A stretch of DNA of 64,000 nucleotides. Source: Cristatella mucedo. Its lineage: Eukaryota > Bryozoa > Phylactolaemata > Cristatellidae. Numbering within the stretch: the first letter of the stretch is position 1; the number at the start of each line of letters is the position of its first letter. The notes under the pieces were generated by a model, which was given only the letters and a program-made list of their open reading frames with translations, was not told the DNA's origin and made no database searches. Of this stretch, positions 1-12,186 are shown piece after piece. The stretch covers positions 2,908,501-2,972,500 of the forward strand of contig WPIO01000054.1 of assembly GCA_009760855.2 (NCBI GenBank), given 5' to 3'. The translations under genes were made by a program, and so were the position numbers.

Positions 1-690
1 AATCTGTCGAATGATAGGTTAGCTGTCCAATCCTTATGCTTAGAGACTATTGCCTAGAGCGATCACTTCCAAGGTTGTGGCTAAGACAAAGAGATTGTGT
101 TAGATGGCCTCCGAACTCACTCTGGAAGACCTAGCAGATTAAGTGTGAAAATGCTTACGAGTATATGTAAAAGCGTTTTTTATATTTCTGTGCACTTGCG
201 AATAAATTATAGTGTGCATGCCACTCATTGTATTAGTTTAATTGCATAGCGAAATCAGTTATGTAAACCAAAAAGTCTAAGTTACAATACGTCCACCAAA
301 ACTGGTATTGAAAAGACAGCTGTCTAACGTAAGCTTCGGCCACACTCACACTGCCGTATGCAGATCAGTACAGCTGAGCGACTATTTATTGAGTACATTA
401 AAATTGCAAAACTACTGCAAGAGAGTAATTTACAACGAGGGTTAACAATATGGAGTAATTTAACTGTTATTGTGTATCCGAAGTAGTATGAATACTCAAC
501 AATAACCTCTGAATACAGCCTCGAGCTAATGGATTCGTTAAAAGTACAGTTGCCTACACTCTCCAATAATCTGGACTCATTTGCAACCTGCTGTTTCTCT
601 TGGTGTTGGATGCCTACAATACGTGTAGAGTTCATTTTTTACTAACGCTTCGCAGATAAATGAACCAATGTTTCGGTCTGAGTTGCCATA
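1..690. other. Non-coding, nothing recognised
   Basis: AT-rich sequence with only short, composition-driven open frames. I see no splice-flanked coding segment, repeat family or RNA gene. A longer minus-strand frame at 324-635 resembles nothing I know and has no conserved copy elsewhere in the window, unlike the neighbouring duplicated blocks. Confidence 0.5.
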
Positions 691-699
691 GTTTCTATT

Positions 700-2150
700 C
701 CTAAATTCTTTAGGCCATCAAAAAGCGGGTAAAGGCGGCTGTCATTTGAATGCTTAGCACTGCCACCGTGTCGTCAATGGCTCCGCCTCGTTAATGGTAT
801 CGCGAATTAATTTAATCAGCCTTAGTGTTGCCAAAGATTGCACTTCTAGCCAAAGATTAGGTGTTAGCCCGTCGCAGCTCTGTACGAAGACTCAATCGAT
901 CGATCACTCGTTGATCCGTACGAGTCATTAAACAATGCAGTTCCCTGTAGAATACCTATAAAACGCAAGCACGAACCGGACGGTTTCATGGAAAATAATA
1001 ATAGCTAGGTCTCAATTTTACAACGATGGATAGAAAAACGCAAAAGAACTAGGCCTGTAATAACACATGACTTTCTTGGAATAACTAGCGTGAACAAATC
1101 TTGATTGTTTGCTATAAGACAAAATGAAAAGTAAAAAGTTTGTTTACTTCCCGGATTGCCACGAACAAAGAACTGCCTACGCTTTTTTAACCTTTGGGAA
1201 ATATTTCTAACCAAACTATTCTGATTAAACTTTGCAATGCAATTCCAACCAATTAGCACACTGTATTTAACATCATTCTTTAATAGTTCGCCACAGTTTC
1301 CTCTGACAAATTTGAGGTGCTACGTGCGACCTTGCTATATGCACTGCCATGACAGCACAAGTATTGGCTCAATCTCCAAGCTCCTTGAAGGGCCCAAGTC
1401 GGATCATTCTGGCGTGCATGATATACAGTAACCTATGAAAGCGAGAATTTCGTCTGTAACTAAGATTTACTTTTTAATGACTAAGATGACCGAAAATACT
1501 ACCATGCCTCCCAAGGTGAGGTCAAGGGTCGAGCCTATGACTTAATACTCAGCAGAATAGGCAAAGTGACATCTGAAGCCGCAACAGTGTCCGTTAGTTA
1601 AAGCAGCTTCAACGCAATGCTCACATCACGCACCTAAATCATGCACCTTAAGGCTTGCAAGAAAGCCAGGTGCACACTGACCGTGTGAGCAAACATCGCA
1701 ATAAAACTTCTTCCAAAGCGTGAATTAGCCTCTCTAAAGCCAAGCTCGAGCATTTTACGTCAGTGGTTTGACAACGGAGTGGCCGTCATTGTCGTTCGTA
1801 GGTAAATTTACTGAGCGAGCAACTTCCTTTGCTAACAATGAAACGCAAACATTAAGCTCTGGCTAATCAATAAGTGCATGCAAATATAGCAAAGCCTGGG
1901 TATGCTGTGGTTGTAAAGGGAACCTAATGGTTTGGAAACTGGCTGCAGGTGGAATACCTGCTAGCACTTATTTTAGAACCTCATTATAAGAGAACAGACA
2001 TTATCCGGTCACTTCTCATTATGAGAGCTAAATGCTAATCCAATTAATTCTAATTATGAGTTATATTTCCCGCTTTAAAAGCTATTCAAGTCAATATCTG
2101 GGAAAATAAACTAGTATAGGTTGGGCTCATGCTCTGACTTCATGGATGCA
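700..2150 (+). repeat. Segmental duplication block R, copy R0 (most diverged)
   Basis: This stretch shares scattered similarity, in the same order, with blocks at 22.8-25.2, 29.0-30.7 and 33.1-35.0 kb. The clearest anchors are the 'tcgtcaatggctccg' motif near 775 (compare 23310 and 23550), the 'ccaggtgcacactgac' segment near 1668 (compare 30110 and 34230), and the 'acgtcagtggtttg' segment near 1757 (compare 30195 and 34333). It contains no convincing gene. It looks like an old, decayed copy of intergenic or intronic DNA that belonged to the tandem gene cluster. Boundaries are approximate. Confidence 0.5.
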
Positions 2151-2194
2151 GCATGGATTGAGCGTCACTTCGTCACTGCCATTTTACACTTTTG

Positions 2195-2640
2195 TAACAT
2201 AAAGTACTGTTACTTCGTTTTTAACTCCACAAAGCCTCAAAAAGTATGCGGGTGATACACTGAAGACTTTTGTATGGCATATTCGCATCCTAAGCGGCTT
2301 TCGGTACTGATTCGGAGGATAACAGACTTCCTTTCACGCAGTAAATTGAAAGTGGGAAGTCTGATGGTGTCAGGAGAGCAGTTATCCGGAATGTGTTATC
2401 AATGTTATCCGGAAGTGGCATGTCATGACCACTGAAAAAGGATGTGTCAGAGTCAAAAGCAGGAGACTAAATGTCGTCGCATAACAATCATGAATGTGAA
2501 TTTCACAATGTAGGACCAGCAGATCAAAAGATTCTGTTGACGTCGGTCTTGGACGAAGGAATAGAACGGCTAATTTATTTCCAATACAGAACCAAAATGC
2601 AGGGAGAGGCTGAAACTGTAGCAGCAGGTCAGCCATGTGT
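2195..2640 (-). mobile_element. LINE family B, 3' fragment (copy B1)
   Basis: Read on the minus strand, this is the 3' end of a non-LTR retrotransposon. It carries the C-terminal segment with the Gln-Phe-Gln-Pro motif seen in copies at 13.5, 38.8 and 56.1 kb, followed by the family's 3' untranslated region, which here includes the segment shared with 2700-2780. The tail is degenerate. It is 5' truncated and abuts a second copy starting at 2641, so two family B elements lie head to tail. The frame is broken and the copy cannot code for a functional protein. Confidence 0.65.
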
Positions 2641-3715
2641 GTAATGTATCTCCGTCTGTTACTTCACAAAAGTCATTAAGATTATGTGTATGTAACGCAG
2701 GAGAGTTGTGTATAGCACACTCACAGACTGAGCGGCTCTCGGTACTCATTCCGTAGCCAACAGACATCGTCTCATGACACATTCAGAAAGCGGGAAGCAT
2801 AGCAGAATCAGGAGAGCAGTTGAAGTAATGAGTAGCATGGAAGTAGCAGCTCAGGGCTGCTTAAAAGGATGAATCATAGTCGGCAGCAGGAGAATAATTG
2901 TCGTTGCCTTACAATAGTGAAAGTGAATTCCACATGTTAAGATCTGCAGAGCTAAAGCTTCAGACGCCAATGGTCTGTAAGCGGAGGAATGAAACAGCTA
3001 ATGTATTGTCGACAAAGGACTTGGGGGCGCGAAAAAGCTGAAACTGGTGCAGGATTTAAGCTGAGTACGAAGGAGCCGAGGGTCAGCGTGAGAACTTATC
3101 TCTGTATTCATTGCTCAGCCAGCATATATCCTAGCTCTTTTAGCAAAGAAGAAACGTGCTCAAACCTCTGGAACTTAAAAACTAGCCTTAGAGCGATATT
3201 CATATTTAGTTGGACTGGCCTAATCGCTATTTTGGTAGCCCAGCCAAATGGAAATTGCAATAATAAAGCCAAGATAGGACTAAGGAGGTAGGAACATGTT
3301 TTGCAAGCCACTGTGAAATACAGCTCCTAATCTTGGATAGAGATCAAACGTGATGGCTGGCTAAAGAAGCAGTAACCTGAAAGAAGCTTTTTAAATAGGT
3401 GCTGCTGTCAAAAAGAACATCCTAACTTGGAGCACGTTGTGATAGTCACACAACAGCATAACCTATTGGTAGAGCAACGCCTTTAAATCCAGCCAAACGC
3501 CTAAGGGGTCCATTGAGCAGCTGTCCGGTTTTATCGTTTCGCAGTTTCAAGAAGTTTTCCGTCATCCATGATGCAATGTCGGCAAGGCAAGCATTCACTT
3601 TCTCAGTTGTTGCAGCGGATTCTGACTTCCCGAATGACAAAAACAGCTGATTATCGTCAAAATTAAAGTCATATCCCATCCCGCGGGCCTTAATCACTTT
3701 TTCCAGATGTTGAGG
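2641..3715 (-). mobile_element. LINE family B, 3' half (copy B2a)
   Basis: On the minus strand this holds, in order, a remnant of the reverse transcriptase palm (3446-3697, where the catalytic YADD box has decayed to FNFDD, then a 'LKLRNDKTGQLL' segment), the connection and C-terminal region, and a 3' UTR ending in the degenerate ACATT-type tail near 2645. It is 5' truncated at about 3715, where a second copy of the same family begins mid C-terminal region. Frames shift several times, so it is a dead copy. Confidence 0.65.
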
Positions 3716-6190
3716 TATGAAGGAACGAAGCCGAGGCGGGCTTTGTAGGTCAGCTTGTTAAACCTTTACTCTGTATCTAATGATCAAGACGAGAAAGAGC
3801 TAAGGATCTAGTAAAAACCTTTGAAAGACACCATGGAAGACAGCTCAAAATCTTACGTAGATATCGAACGTGATGTCTAGCTGTAGGAGCAGTCTTCGGA
3901 ATTCCACTTTTAAAATTTAGGCAGATGTCAAAACCAACAGCTACATTTCAAATGCGTGGTGATGGTCGCACAACAACATAACCTAACAGATGAGCAAAGC
4001 CTTTTAATCCTGCCTCAAGCTTAGGGTGTCCTATGAGCAGCAGCTCGGTTTTATCGTTATTTTGTTTCGAGACATTTTTCAACGTTCAGGATCGAATGTA
4101 GTCGGCAAGGGAAGCATTCAGTCTATCAGTTGCTGACCAAGATTCTGACCGTTTTTAAGGACAAATGCAAATGATTATCGTCAGCATACAAGTGGTATCC
4201 CATTCCGTTTCTATTAATCACTTTTCCCAGAGGTTCAGTACAAATGGAGAACAGCGAGGTACTGATGACTGCCCCTTGAGTGACTCCACAGGTGAGCGAT
4301 CTCGTGTGCGAATCTGCCCCCCCCATGCGACTCGCATTAAACACGATCTGACTTGTAAGACTTACACCAAGCGAGTGCCTCGTCTGCTAAATGGTTCATC
4401 GTTCTAAATTGTTTAAGCAGGACACCGTGCTCAATGCTGTTGAAGGCCGCTGATAGATCTCACAGAGCTAAGGGCAGTGACCGCCCTGTCATTGTTGGAT
4501 CATACGATGTCCCGGTAACACGGAGAAGAGTAGTTTCATCAAAGTGCTGCCTATTGAACTCCGGTTTACATTTTTATGAATTTTCATTTTTTTTAAATGC
4601 CGCCAGCTAGTTAGCTACTGTTACGCTTTAAACTTTGAAAAAGAAAGAAGCGAAACTAGGCGACAGTTTGCATGGACCTCCGTATTAAATCCATAATTTG
4701 TAGTATCGGCCAAACTGTTTCCAATTTGAAGGAATTGGATACCAACCCTTTTTTCAAATGATGATTACAAATCTTGGTTATGGCAGGATTAAGTTTGTAT
4801 TAGAGGGACGACAGCAGAGATGACAGAAGACATCCGGGTATTCAGGAGACAAGCTCTTTTTAATAGATAATTGGTTTGGTAGCCAATCGACAGCAGCAAC
4901 TCCAAAAAAATACCCACGGAGGGTTACAGATAGCGATTCAGAAATTTATTTAGTAGGAGAGGGCTTTATAGGAGGAAGGAATGTTCACAATTGTGTCGGT
5001 AAAGAATGCTAAAAACCTGGCACATTAGCAGTTAATACCTAGGGGGTCACACCTCTCAGCCTTGGCAAGTAAACTGCTTAGTCTCATAAATCTGTTGGGG
5101 TCAGACTGGCAGGACTGGAGCTTTCGAATTACAAAAGAATACCTGGTCTTTTAAGCATTCAAGTGTATACTAGAAGGAAGTCTTTGAAATTGACTAGATC
5201 TTGCTCAAACCCGATTTATCAAAGTGGTGGTCAGGCTTGAGCTTAAATGGGTGCATCTTTTGAATTTATTATAAATTGATAGGAATGTCCATGACACTGT
5301 ACATGGACGAGTCAAGAGCACTTCTAAATGTAAAATGATCCTGCTTTAGTGAGAGTTTCTAGGTTCTTGGTCGATTAGGGTGCCAGATCAAAAAGACGTG
5401 CATCACATAAATATTAAAAAATGCATATTGGTCAATGATTTTAAAGTTACGTAGCTGGACAAGTATAACATTAAAGTGTACGTACAAATGAGCGTGAACG
5501 GTAAGTGGGACCGAGCAATGATCCGAGACGGTCAGCAGGCACACTACAAAACTCTATGGGGCGGACATATTTAGTGATCACCAATCTAGGATATGGCCAC
5601 CTACAGTGGTCGTGCGATTAACGTATTAGACCTAACCAAGTCTCTCTAGACAGTCAAGCAATGAGCGGACCTGGCTTTTAATAGGGTGGTCGACGTGAAT
5701 ATTCAAGTATCCAGCAATCAGTAACGGCATGTGGCACATACATATTTAAGCAAGGAAAACTGAAAAGTCAACCATGAACAAATTTAGACATCCTGTAGGA
5801 CATCACTGCATCACTGCAGTGAGCGTCACTGTCTTTGATGAAAGCCTGATTTTAACTGCTTTAGACGATGTCTCATGAGATAGCCAAACAATTTATGAAC
5901 CAAAACCCGCCATAATCCTTGTTAGAACAAATGGACTGGAAGGATGAGAACCCAATCAGGGTGCTCTCAGATTTACAACTACGCGAGAAAGGCGCTTCGG
6001 TTAGCAGAAGTGTATGTCGCTTCTCCCGAACAGCCTGATAGCGTGTATACCCCTCAGTTTTTAGGGAGCAGACATGCAGTAGGCAGAATTTTAGAGGCTG
6101 TCCAACTACTGAGGAACTCAGATTTATTGGCTTGCACTAAAGTCGGTTTGTAGCTGGTCGGGAAGCTGCAGCCGTGTAAAATTGAATAAG
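3715..6190 (-). mobile_element. LINE family B, long copy without 3' end (copy B2b)
   Basis: This minus-strand copy has a C-terminal segment at 3715-3850, a second reverse transcriptase palm at 4126-4344 containing an intact 'LYADDNHLHLS' box, and at about 5340-5760 a decayed APE-type endonuclease. The endonuclease reading shows a 'LNIHVDHP' segment (compare GDLNIHVD) and a 'VSDHCSVP' segment (the SDH catalytic motif). Stops and frameshifts separate the parts. The stretch 4560-5300 falls between endonuclease and RT and I recognise nothing specific in it. The 5' limit is uncertain. The 3' end is missing at the join with the neighbouring copy. Confidence 0.55.
4126..4344 (-). pseudogene. Reverse transcriptase palm fragment of LINE B
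   Basis: The minus-strand frame includes 'GVTQGAVISTSLFSI', matching the RT motif normally written GVPQGS.L.P.LF, and then 'YHLYADDNHLHLS', which contains the catalytic YADD aspartates. This is the metal-binding centre of a LINE-type reverse transcriptase. The frame is only 72 residues and is interrupted on both sides. It is a domain remnant, not a gene. Confidence 0.65.
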
Positions 6191-6319
6191 ACCTTTGTAA
6201 CGGTCGCTTGTTGACGTTTAACACTGTGTTGGGAGCACTGCTAGTGAGCTGCTACTTTAACTAGTGCTAATCAGCTCTTTTAACTTACGGGTCATAGGTG
6301 TGATAGCCGAGCTAATGAA

Positions 6320-7490
6320 AGGGAATATGGAGGATAATATTAATAATACACTTGATTAAGCACTCTCAGAGAAATCAAATTACTTTCTAGAAGGTTTAAG
6401 TTTGCTTCAAAGGAAACACGATCGAATGGTAAGTGGTATCATGCTTGATAAACAACATGAACAATATGGGTATGGGTGAAATGCACAGGGTCAGCAAGCA
6501 CAATGTCAGAGCGCATAACCACATAAAGGATGAATCAGAGTTACCCAATACATGTTGTCATTAATAAGAGCAGCTTTAAGTTATTTTTAAATGTATTCAA
6601 GTCAAGGGATATCGTGACGGAAGTCTGGAGTGAGTTCTAGTCTTCGTTAGCATGCGAACTAAACGTATGGTCTCCAAAGGACTTGAGGTTAGTACGAGGC
6701 ACAGGTCAGCAGTTAGATTCCGACAGCTGGTGGTACGATGCTTGGCCTTATGAGAGTTTAAAGCCTATAGGTTGATTGAATTCAAAATAAATAAGGGACT
6801 TGAGAGTGAAGGGCAGAACCTTGTAGTCCATCTGTTGCTTGACAGGTAGCCAATACAGGTCGGCGAGAAGTGGTGTGATGTATCAACTGCTGTGCTCCAG
6901 ACAGACGTGCCTTTTATGCGGAGTTTTGCACAAGGGTTAAGCTCCTGACTGCACTTGCTGGTACGAGAGCAAGAAGGAATAGTCACAGCCAAGGCACCAG
7001 CGGAACCCAATGGTATCACGGATAAATTAGGTGAAGGTGTACACCAAGCTTGCATTCTCCAGAGCCTGCTCTCTAGTTCTGGGAGGAAGAGCTTCCTTGC
7101 AGGTGTCGATGGTAACATAGCATCACCCCCTATTAGAAGAACAAATTGTTCTGAAAAAGCTACACCCTCATGGTTTCCTACTAGCAGCTGTCCAGTTTTA
7201 TCACGTTTAGTTTCAAGAAATGTTTGAAATCCAGGACTGAATATCAATAATCCAAGTATTGAGTTTGTAAGCCGAATCAGCAGAAAACCATGCCTTGAAT
7301 GACTTTTTCTGCTGAGTATCGTTGCCATGAAAGAGATATCTAATTCCATAAGCTTTAATGGGTTTTCAAATGCTTTAGAGTAAATATAGAACAGTAACAT
7401 ATCAAAGACTGATCCTTGACGGACTACACAGGAGACGATTCAGACGGATTATAACTTACCTAAGTGATGGCTGTAAGCTCCTCAATCCGG
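6320..7490 (-). mobile_element. LINE copy, family A 3' end joined to family-B-like RT
   Basis: On the minus strand the 3' end (6320-6960) has family A features: an ATT-rich tail near 6340, the terminal stem-loop region, and the C-terminal 'SHHFSPTCIGYLSSN' segment that aligns to other A copies in a shifted frame. Further upstream (about 7150-7260) the frame reads 'RDKTGQLL', closer to family B RT. Residues between (about 6960-7140) match neither well. It may be a chimera, two adjacent fragments, or a third related family. It is frame-broken and non-functional. Confidence 0.5.
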
Positions 7491-8610
7491 CCAAGAGACT
7501 ACGAATATATTCAAGCCGTTATTAAAAGCCATTTTTACTTGGGAATTTTGCACGTGCCTTTATTAAATTATATGACAAGTATTTAGAAATTATCGCTTAC
7601 AACCTTATATTGTTTACTCAAGTGATACATAAAATGAGAAATAATGCTTTCCTAACTATCAACTATAGGTTAGCTTCGAGGTTGTATTATAATTCACTGT
7701 CTCGATAGATGAATTTTAAATATGCCACATTAATGGTGTCTAACTACATATGTAACTTTAGAACATCTTTTTGTTAAGCGGGCTACACTCAGCTGTGACC
7801 AGAGACTACAGAGACTTTAGTTTCACTGAAACAAAGTTTGCTATTATAGTTGAAGCACCTTTAATCGCTAATTACTTGGCTGATGTGCTGAGTTTGAACT
7901 CAATGGATCATGTTTTCAAATCGAAAATAGCGATGAATATATCAGCGAGTCTACTTTTAGTCTTTCTGACTTAAGCTTGACAGCCTACTGGTATTAATTT
8001 TTAGACAATATAAGCGAAATTCCGCAGGGCAGGCATTAAACAAGAAAACGTGAATTAAAAAAGGAAAACTTGCATTGAACATGAAAATGTGCATTCAACT
8101 AGAAAACTTGCATTACAAAAGAAATACTTGCTTTAAAAAATATGCTTGCAGCGAGGTGTCACTCAATGAAAGGTCTTTTTTGTGAGCTAATTGTAAACCT
8201 TGGTTCATTAGCACCATATTTGCCAGCATATGTTTGCCAGCAAACTTTAGAAGTAAATTAATATGCTAAGATTCACAAAGTTTTATGGGCCATTTATGTA
8301 ATTTCAATCACAGCGGCTTTGCCTGTGAGTGACTGTAAGCCGAAAAAGGAAGCTCCCACTTCAAGGTTGCCAAGTATTCAAGCTAGCCAATTGGGTTGTC
8401 AAGACTGCCAAGTAATTGTAGGACACTGCCATGTGCACTAGGTGAATGTGCCCTGGAGCAAATGCACTAGGTAGGCTAAGGCCCGTCGCAAGTGGTACTC
8501 TTGCAGTAGTCTATTTTTGGCTCTTTTATAATCTTTCTTATGACGTTTCAGGTTTCCAAGCATTTGCGATTCACTTCAACTTCACCAGCCCTTCGAATTG
8601 ACACCTGACA
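7490..8610. other. Non-coding stretch containing a degenerate minisatellite
   Basis: AT-rich DNA with no supportable gene. The only structure I see is a run of roughly six degenerate 19-20 bp units at about 8038-8150, listed separately. Confidence 0.5.
8038..8155. repeat. Degenerate minisatellite, about 20 bp unit x 6
   Basis: Successive units resemble 'AGAAAACTTGCATTNNAA', with changes in each copy: gaaaacgtgaatt, gaaaacttgcatt, gaaaatgtgcatt, gaaaacttgcatt, gaaatacttgcttt. Spacing is 19-21 bp. No coding role is visible. Confidence 0.7.
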
Positions 8611-8616
8611 TAGAAG

Positions 8617-9708
8617 CTAATAATATTAATAGTAATAATGTGCTTGACAAAGCGCCCTCACATAACTTAATCTCTTTCTAGGTGCTTTACATTTGCAGAA
8701 AAGGGAAACGCAATTGAATGGTAAGTAAAATCATGCTTAAAAAACGAACAAAATGAATAACATGGTTAGGGGTTACATGCACTGGGTCAGCATGCAAATG
8801 TGGTTAGTGGCAGCATGAACAGTGTCAGCACGCATAAGCACATCGAGGACGAATCACAAGGACCCACTAAATGCTGTCCTAAATAGGTATGTTTTTAAGT
8901 TTCTTTTAAATGTGGTCAGGTCAGGGGATGTTCTGATGCAGGTCGGGAGGGAGTTCCAGGCTGTGGGAGCATACGAGCTAAATGCACGGTCTCCAAAGGA
9001 TTTAAGGTTTGTACGAGGTATTTGTAGACTGTTGGATTCCGAAAAGCAGGTGGTGCGATGCTTGGCCTGATGGGGGAATATGTCGGAGAGATAGGCTGGA
9101 GCCATAGAATGAAGGGATCTAAAAGTGAGGTACAAAACCTTGAAGTCAATCCGTTGCTTGACCGGTGGCCAGTGCAGGTAGGCGAGAAGTGGAGTAATTT
9201 GGCAACTGCTAGGCTCACGACAGACAAGCCTGGCTGCAGAGTTTTGCACCAGCTGCAATCGCCTGATCGCACATGCTTGTAGCCCAGTAAGCAGAGAGTT
9301 GCAGAAGTCGAGACGAGATATCTCGAATGCATAGACCAACTTGGACATGGTATCATTATCTAAACAAGCCCGAATTTTAGCATGTTATGACGCTGAAAAT
9401 AGGCAGATTTGACTGTGGAGCTGATATGGTCGTCTAACGAGAGGTTGCTTTGGAATATGACACCTAGATTTTGAGCTGATTCGACAGGAGATATGCTGGC
9501 AAAGCCAATTTTGAGAGACAGCTTTTCCAACCTCTGAATAACACTGGGTTTGCCCATAACTAGTAAGTTAGTTTTGTCATGGTTTAGTTATAGAAAATTT
9601 TCTGCCATCCATGTGCGGATGTCATCAATGCATGCAGCAAGTGAGTTTAGGGAATTTGAGGTGCTCGAAGGCTGGGAGGGATCAAAGCAAAAGTACAAGC
9701 TGTTCCTT
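8617..9708 (-). mobile_element. LINE family A, 3' portion (RT end to tail)
   Basis: The minus-strand copy begins at the 3' tail (ATT-rich, 8617-8640), then the terminal stem-loop (8650-8695), a 3' UTR, and coding sequence to about 9708. The long frame at 8854-9348 encodes the conserved C-terminal region ('RRLQLVQNSAARLVCRE', 'LHWPPVKQRIDFKVL', 'NLKSFGDRAFSSYAP'). A separate frame at 9360-9557 covers the segment with 'ARNLGVIFQSDLSLDDH'-like sequence. It is 5' truncated in the RT palm, as is usual for target-primed retrotransposition. Frames are broken by a shift near 9350. Confidence 0.85.
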
Positions 9709-9709
9709 A

Positions 9710-11325
9710 TGATCATTCACAGACATTTGTCATTAAGGGTTTCGCATACTGCTGCCATCGATGTTCTTTGGAACTACAGAACTGCAACTCCAACCAGTAT
9801 GCGTTTGAAAATGGCACATGCAAGCTGTACCGGTCGATGAACGTGCTAGCTCAAAATTGTAATCAATTGACTGATGGTATTTTGGCGGTGATGAAAGGTT
9901 TGTTACTAAGAGCAGCAGGTCTAGTTTGGATTTTTGTTTACATTTTCATTTAGCATCTTAATGTTTACTAATTACGATTCATCAGTTTTATATTGTTTAC
10001 GTTTTTTTCTTTAGCCAGACCAATTCGTTAAAAACTCGCTTGTTTATATTTCAGTGAACGGCATTGATGCTATTAGCTAAATTTTACGTACTTATTTTTG
10101 TAAATCCACAAATCCAATATAACTGCATTGGAGTTAGGCAGCAGAGTTTCGTATTAAGCACTTAAATCCTAAGCGTTCTTCTTTACACTTAAGAAATCAA
10201 AGTCTATGACCCATGAATCCGTTTGGGTATGAGAATGCAAAACCACTAATTCATTTAAGATTTTAAACGTATGAAAGGAGCTCAATGGCTGCAGTTAAAA
10301 CTCAAGATTAAGAACTTTTCTTTCTCAAGTTTTGCATGCTAGGTGAACACAAAATTTGCATGAGCGTTGCATAAAAACGCCCCCAAGGCTCTGGGTTTTG
10401 AACCAGACATATATCTGGTCACGACCCAAGCTAAGGCTTTGAATGCGCTACACTAGCAATCATTAATATAATATTATTCGAAGCTTTTTCAGATTTAAAT
10501 AAGCTATACTAAATTATAAAATATTATAGCAGCGGGGAGTATTTGATTTCAAGCTGATACCTTAATATATATTAACCGTTGTTTGAGTTGGACTTCGTGG
10601 TGGAAATAACTATTTTATATTAGCGTCATTGATTCAAATTAATCCTGCAGGCTTTGGCTGAGGTGCTGCTTACATTATAGAATAAGTACAATCAGTTACA
10701 TCAGCATAGTATTGGACGTTGAGTTTGTGAAGGAATTCATTTGCTCCTCTACCCCTACCCACCAAATGTGAGCCAGCGATTTGGGCTATCTCCTTACCTA
10801 CGCTTCGGCCATGACTATAGACACAATGTATTCCTACTTTTACATACTGAGCTATTGAGAATTGCTTGTTCAATCAAAGCCACCATTTTGATCCACAACA
10901 TTTCGTTACTTTCCGGTGTCGCCCCTTCCATGGAAGTCTTGTGTCACCCCTAATTGAAAACACTTCCTGTGCGTTAGCATCAGCTGTTATGTATCCGCTT
11001 ACGACTTTATTGTCTTTTTAGATATCTATTAGTGAATGCTCTCACTTTCGAATGCTAACTGAGTAATTTCTAGTTCCATTAATTCTGCTAAACATTGCAG
11101 TCTCTGATTGATGGTTGTGGAATGTAGAACTGATGCATTAAGAGCGAGTGACAAAAGGATCTGAGGTTGAAGACGACACGAGGTTATACTTGTGCTCTGC
11201 AGCCACAAACTCTAATATACTAATTGTTAGACATGTTTGCTCGTTGGCTGTATTCGTGCTGTCAGGCTCGTTTAGCAATGGTACCCATAAGTTGTTATAT
11301 GTTGACAATTACTCTATGGTTTCAT
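9710..11325. other. Non-coding stretch, nothing recognised
   Basis: AT-rich sequence with short random frames only. I see no LINE similarity beyond 9710 until the tail near 11330, no splice-supported exon and no strong repeat. Confidence 0.5.
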
Positions 11326-11327
11326 AA

Positions 11328-11937
11328 TACAATTAATATTATAAATACATTCAACAGAGTGTCCTCAGAGAGTCCAGTCTTGTTAGAGGCACTTTACATT
11401 AGCTGCAAACAAAAATATGATCGAAAGGTTAGTGGTAGCAAGCTCAATAAATAACAAGAATACCACAGTTAGGAGTGACAAGTGCAGGGTCATCATGCAA
11501 GAATGGTTAAGGGCAACAGGCAGTGTCAGCATGCATAAGAACATAGAGGTAGGATAACTTAGACCCCATAATTGCTGTGATATATAGACGTGTTTTTAGT
11601 TTCTTTTAAATATGGACTGACGAGACCTAAGAGTGAGTGACAAATCCCATAACTCAATACGTTGCTTGACAGGGAGCCAGTGCTCGTCGGCGATATGTGG
11701 TGTGATGTGGCGACTACTACGCTCGCGATAGACAAGTCTATCTGCTAGGTTTACAACCAGTTTTAAGAGCCTGATGGCACTGGCTGGTATACAAGCACGC
11801 AGTGAGTTACCGTTGTCAAGACCGGATATCACAAGTGCAGCCAATTTAGTTGAGGTCTCCCTCTCAGAACAAGGCAAACTGTAACGATGTCATTTAGCTG
11901 AAATTAATCAGACTTGACTATGAATCTCTGGAACATC
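11328..11937 (-). mobile_element. LINE family A, 3' fragment (left half of a split copy)
   Basis: Minus-strand family A sequence runs from a degenerate ATT tail (about 11330) through the stem-loop and UTR to the C-terminal coding segment (11596-11877: 'SRHITPHIADEHWLPVKQRIE'). At about 11937 the LINE stops abruptly and gives way to 250 bp that resembles the host gene cluster. LINE similarity resumes at about 12187. Confidence 0.7.
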
Positions 11938-12186
11938 GATCGACGACAAGCGATGCATCTGACTTTGGCAGGTTTTGCGTTCGGCGACAAAGTATTCGAC
12001 TATGGAGACAGATTCAGATTCGGGCAGCATGCTCGACAGATGTGTCATCAATAGTGCAAAACGGGCACGCTCTTTGCCCTAGGTTGGTTAAGCACTCAGC
12101 GATTCCCAGAGTCGACCGGAGTAGCTGATGGAAAAACCTAAAACGGTAGGGAAGATTAAAGGGCATTTAAATTTCAGCCAACTTCA
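11938..12186 (+). pseudogene. Gene-cluster segment copy (matches 46.39-46.60 kb)
   Basis: This segment aligns by eye with 46395-46600 and with 21595-21720. Shared landmarks are 'cgacgacaagcg.tgc.tctgactttg', then 'ggcagcatg' and 'ctcagcgatt'. Read on the plus strand the copies share a T-S/I-G/D-A-S/P-D motif. Read on the minus strand they share a K-S-D/G-A-P/S-L/I-V motif, so the coding strand is not decided. This copy has stops in all relevant frames. It sits between two pieces of a LINE A copy. Confidence 0.5.

Noticed and set aside
5944-6153. Plus-strand frame starting MRTQSGCSQ
   Set aside because: It overlaps the decayed LINE B 5' region on the other strand, has no recognised domain and no copy elsewhere.
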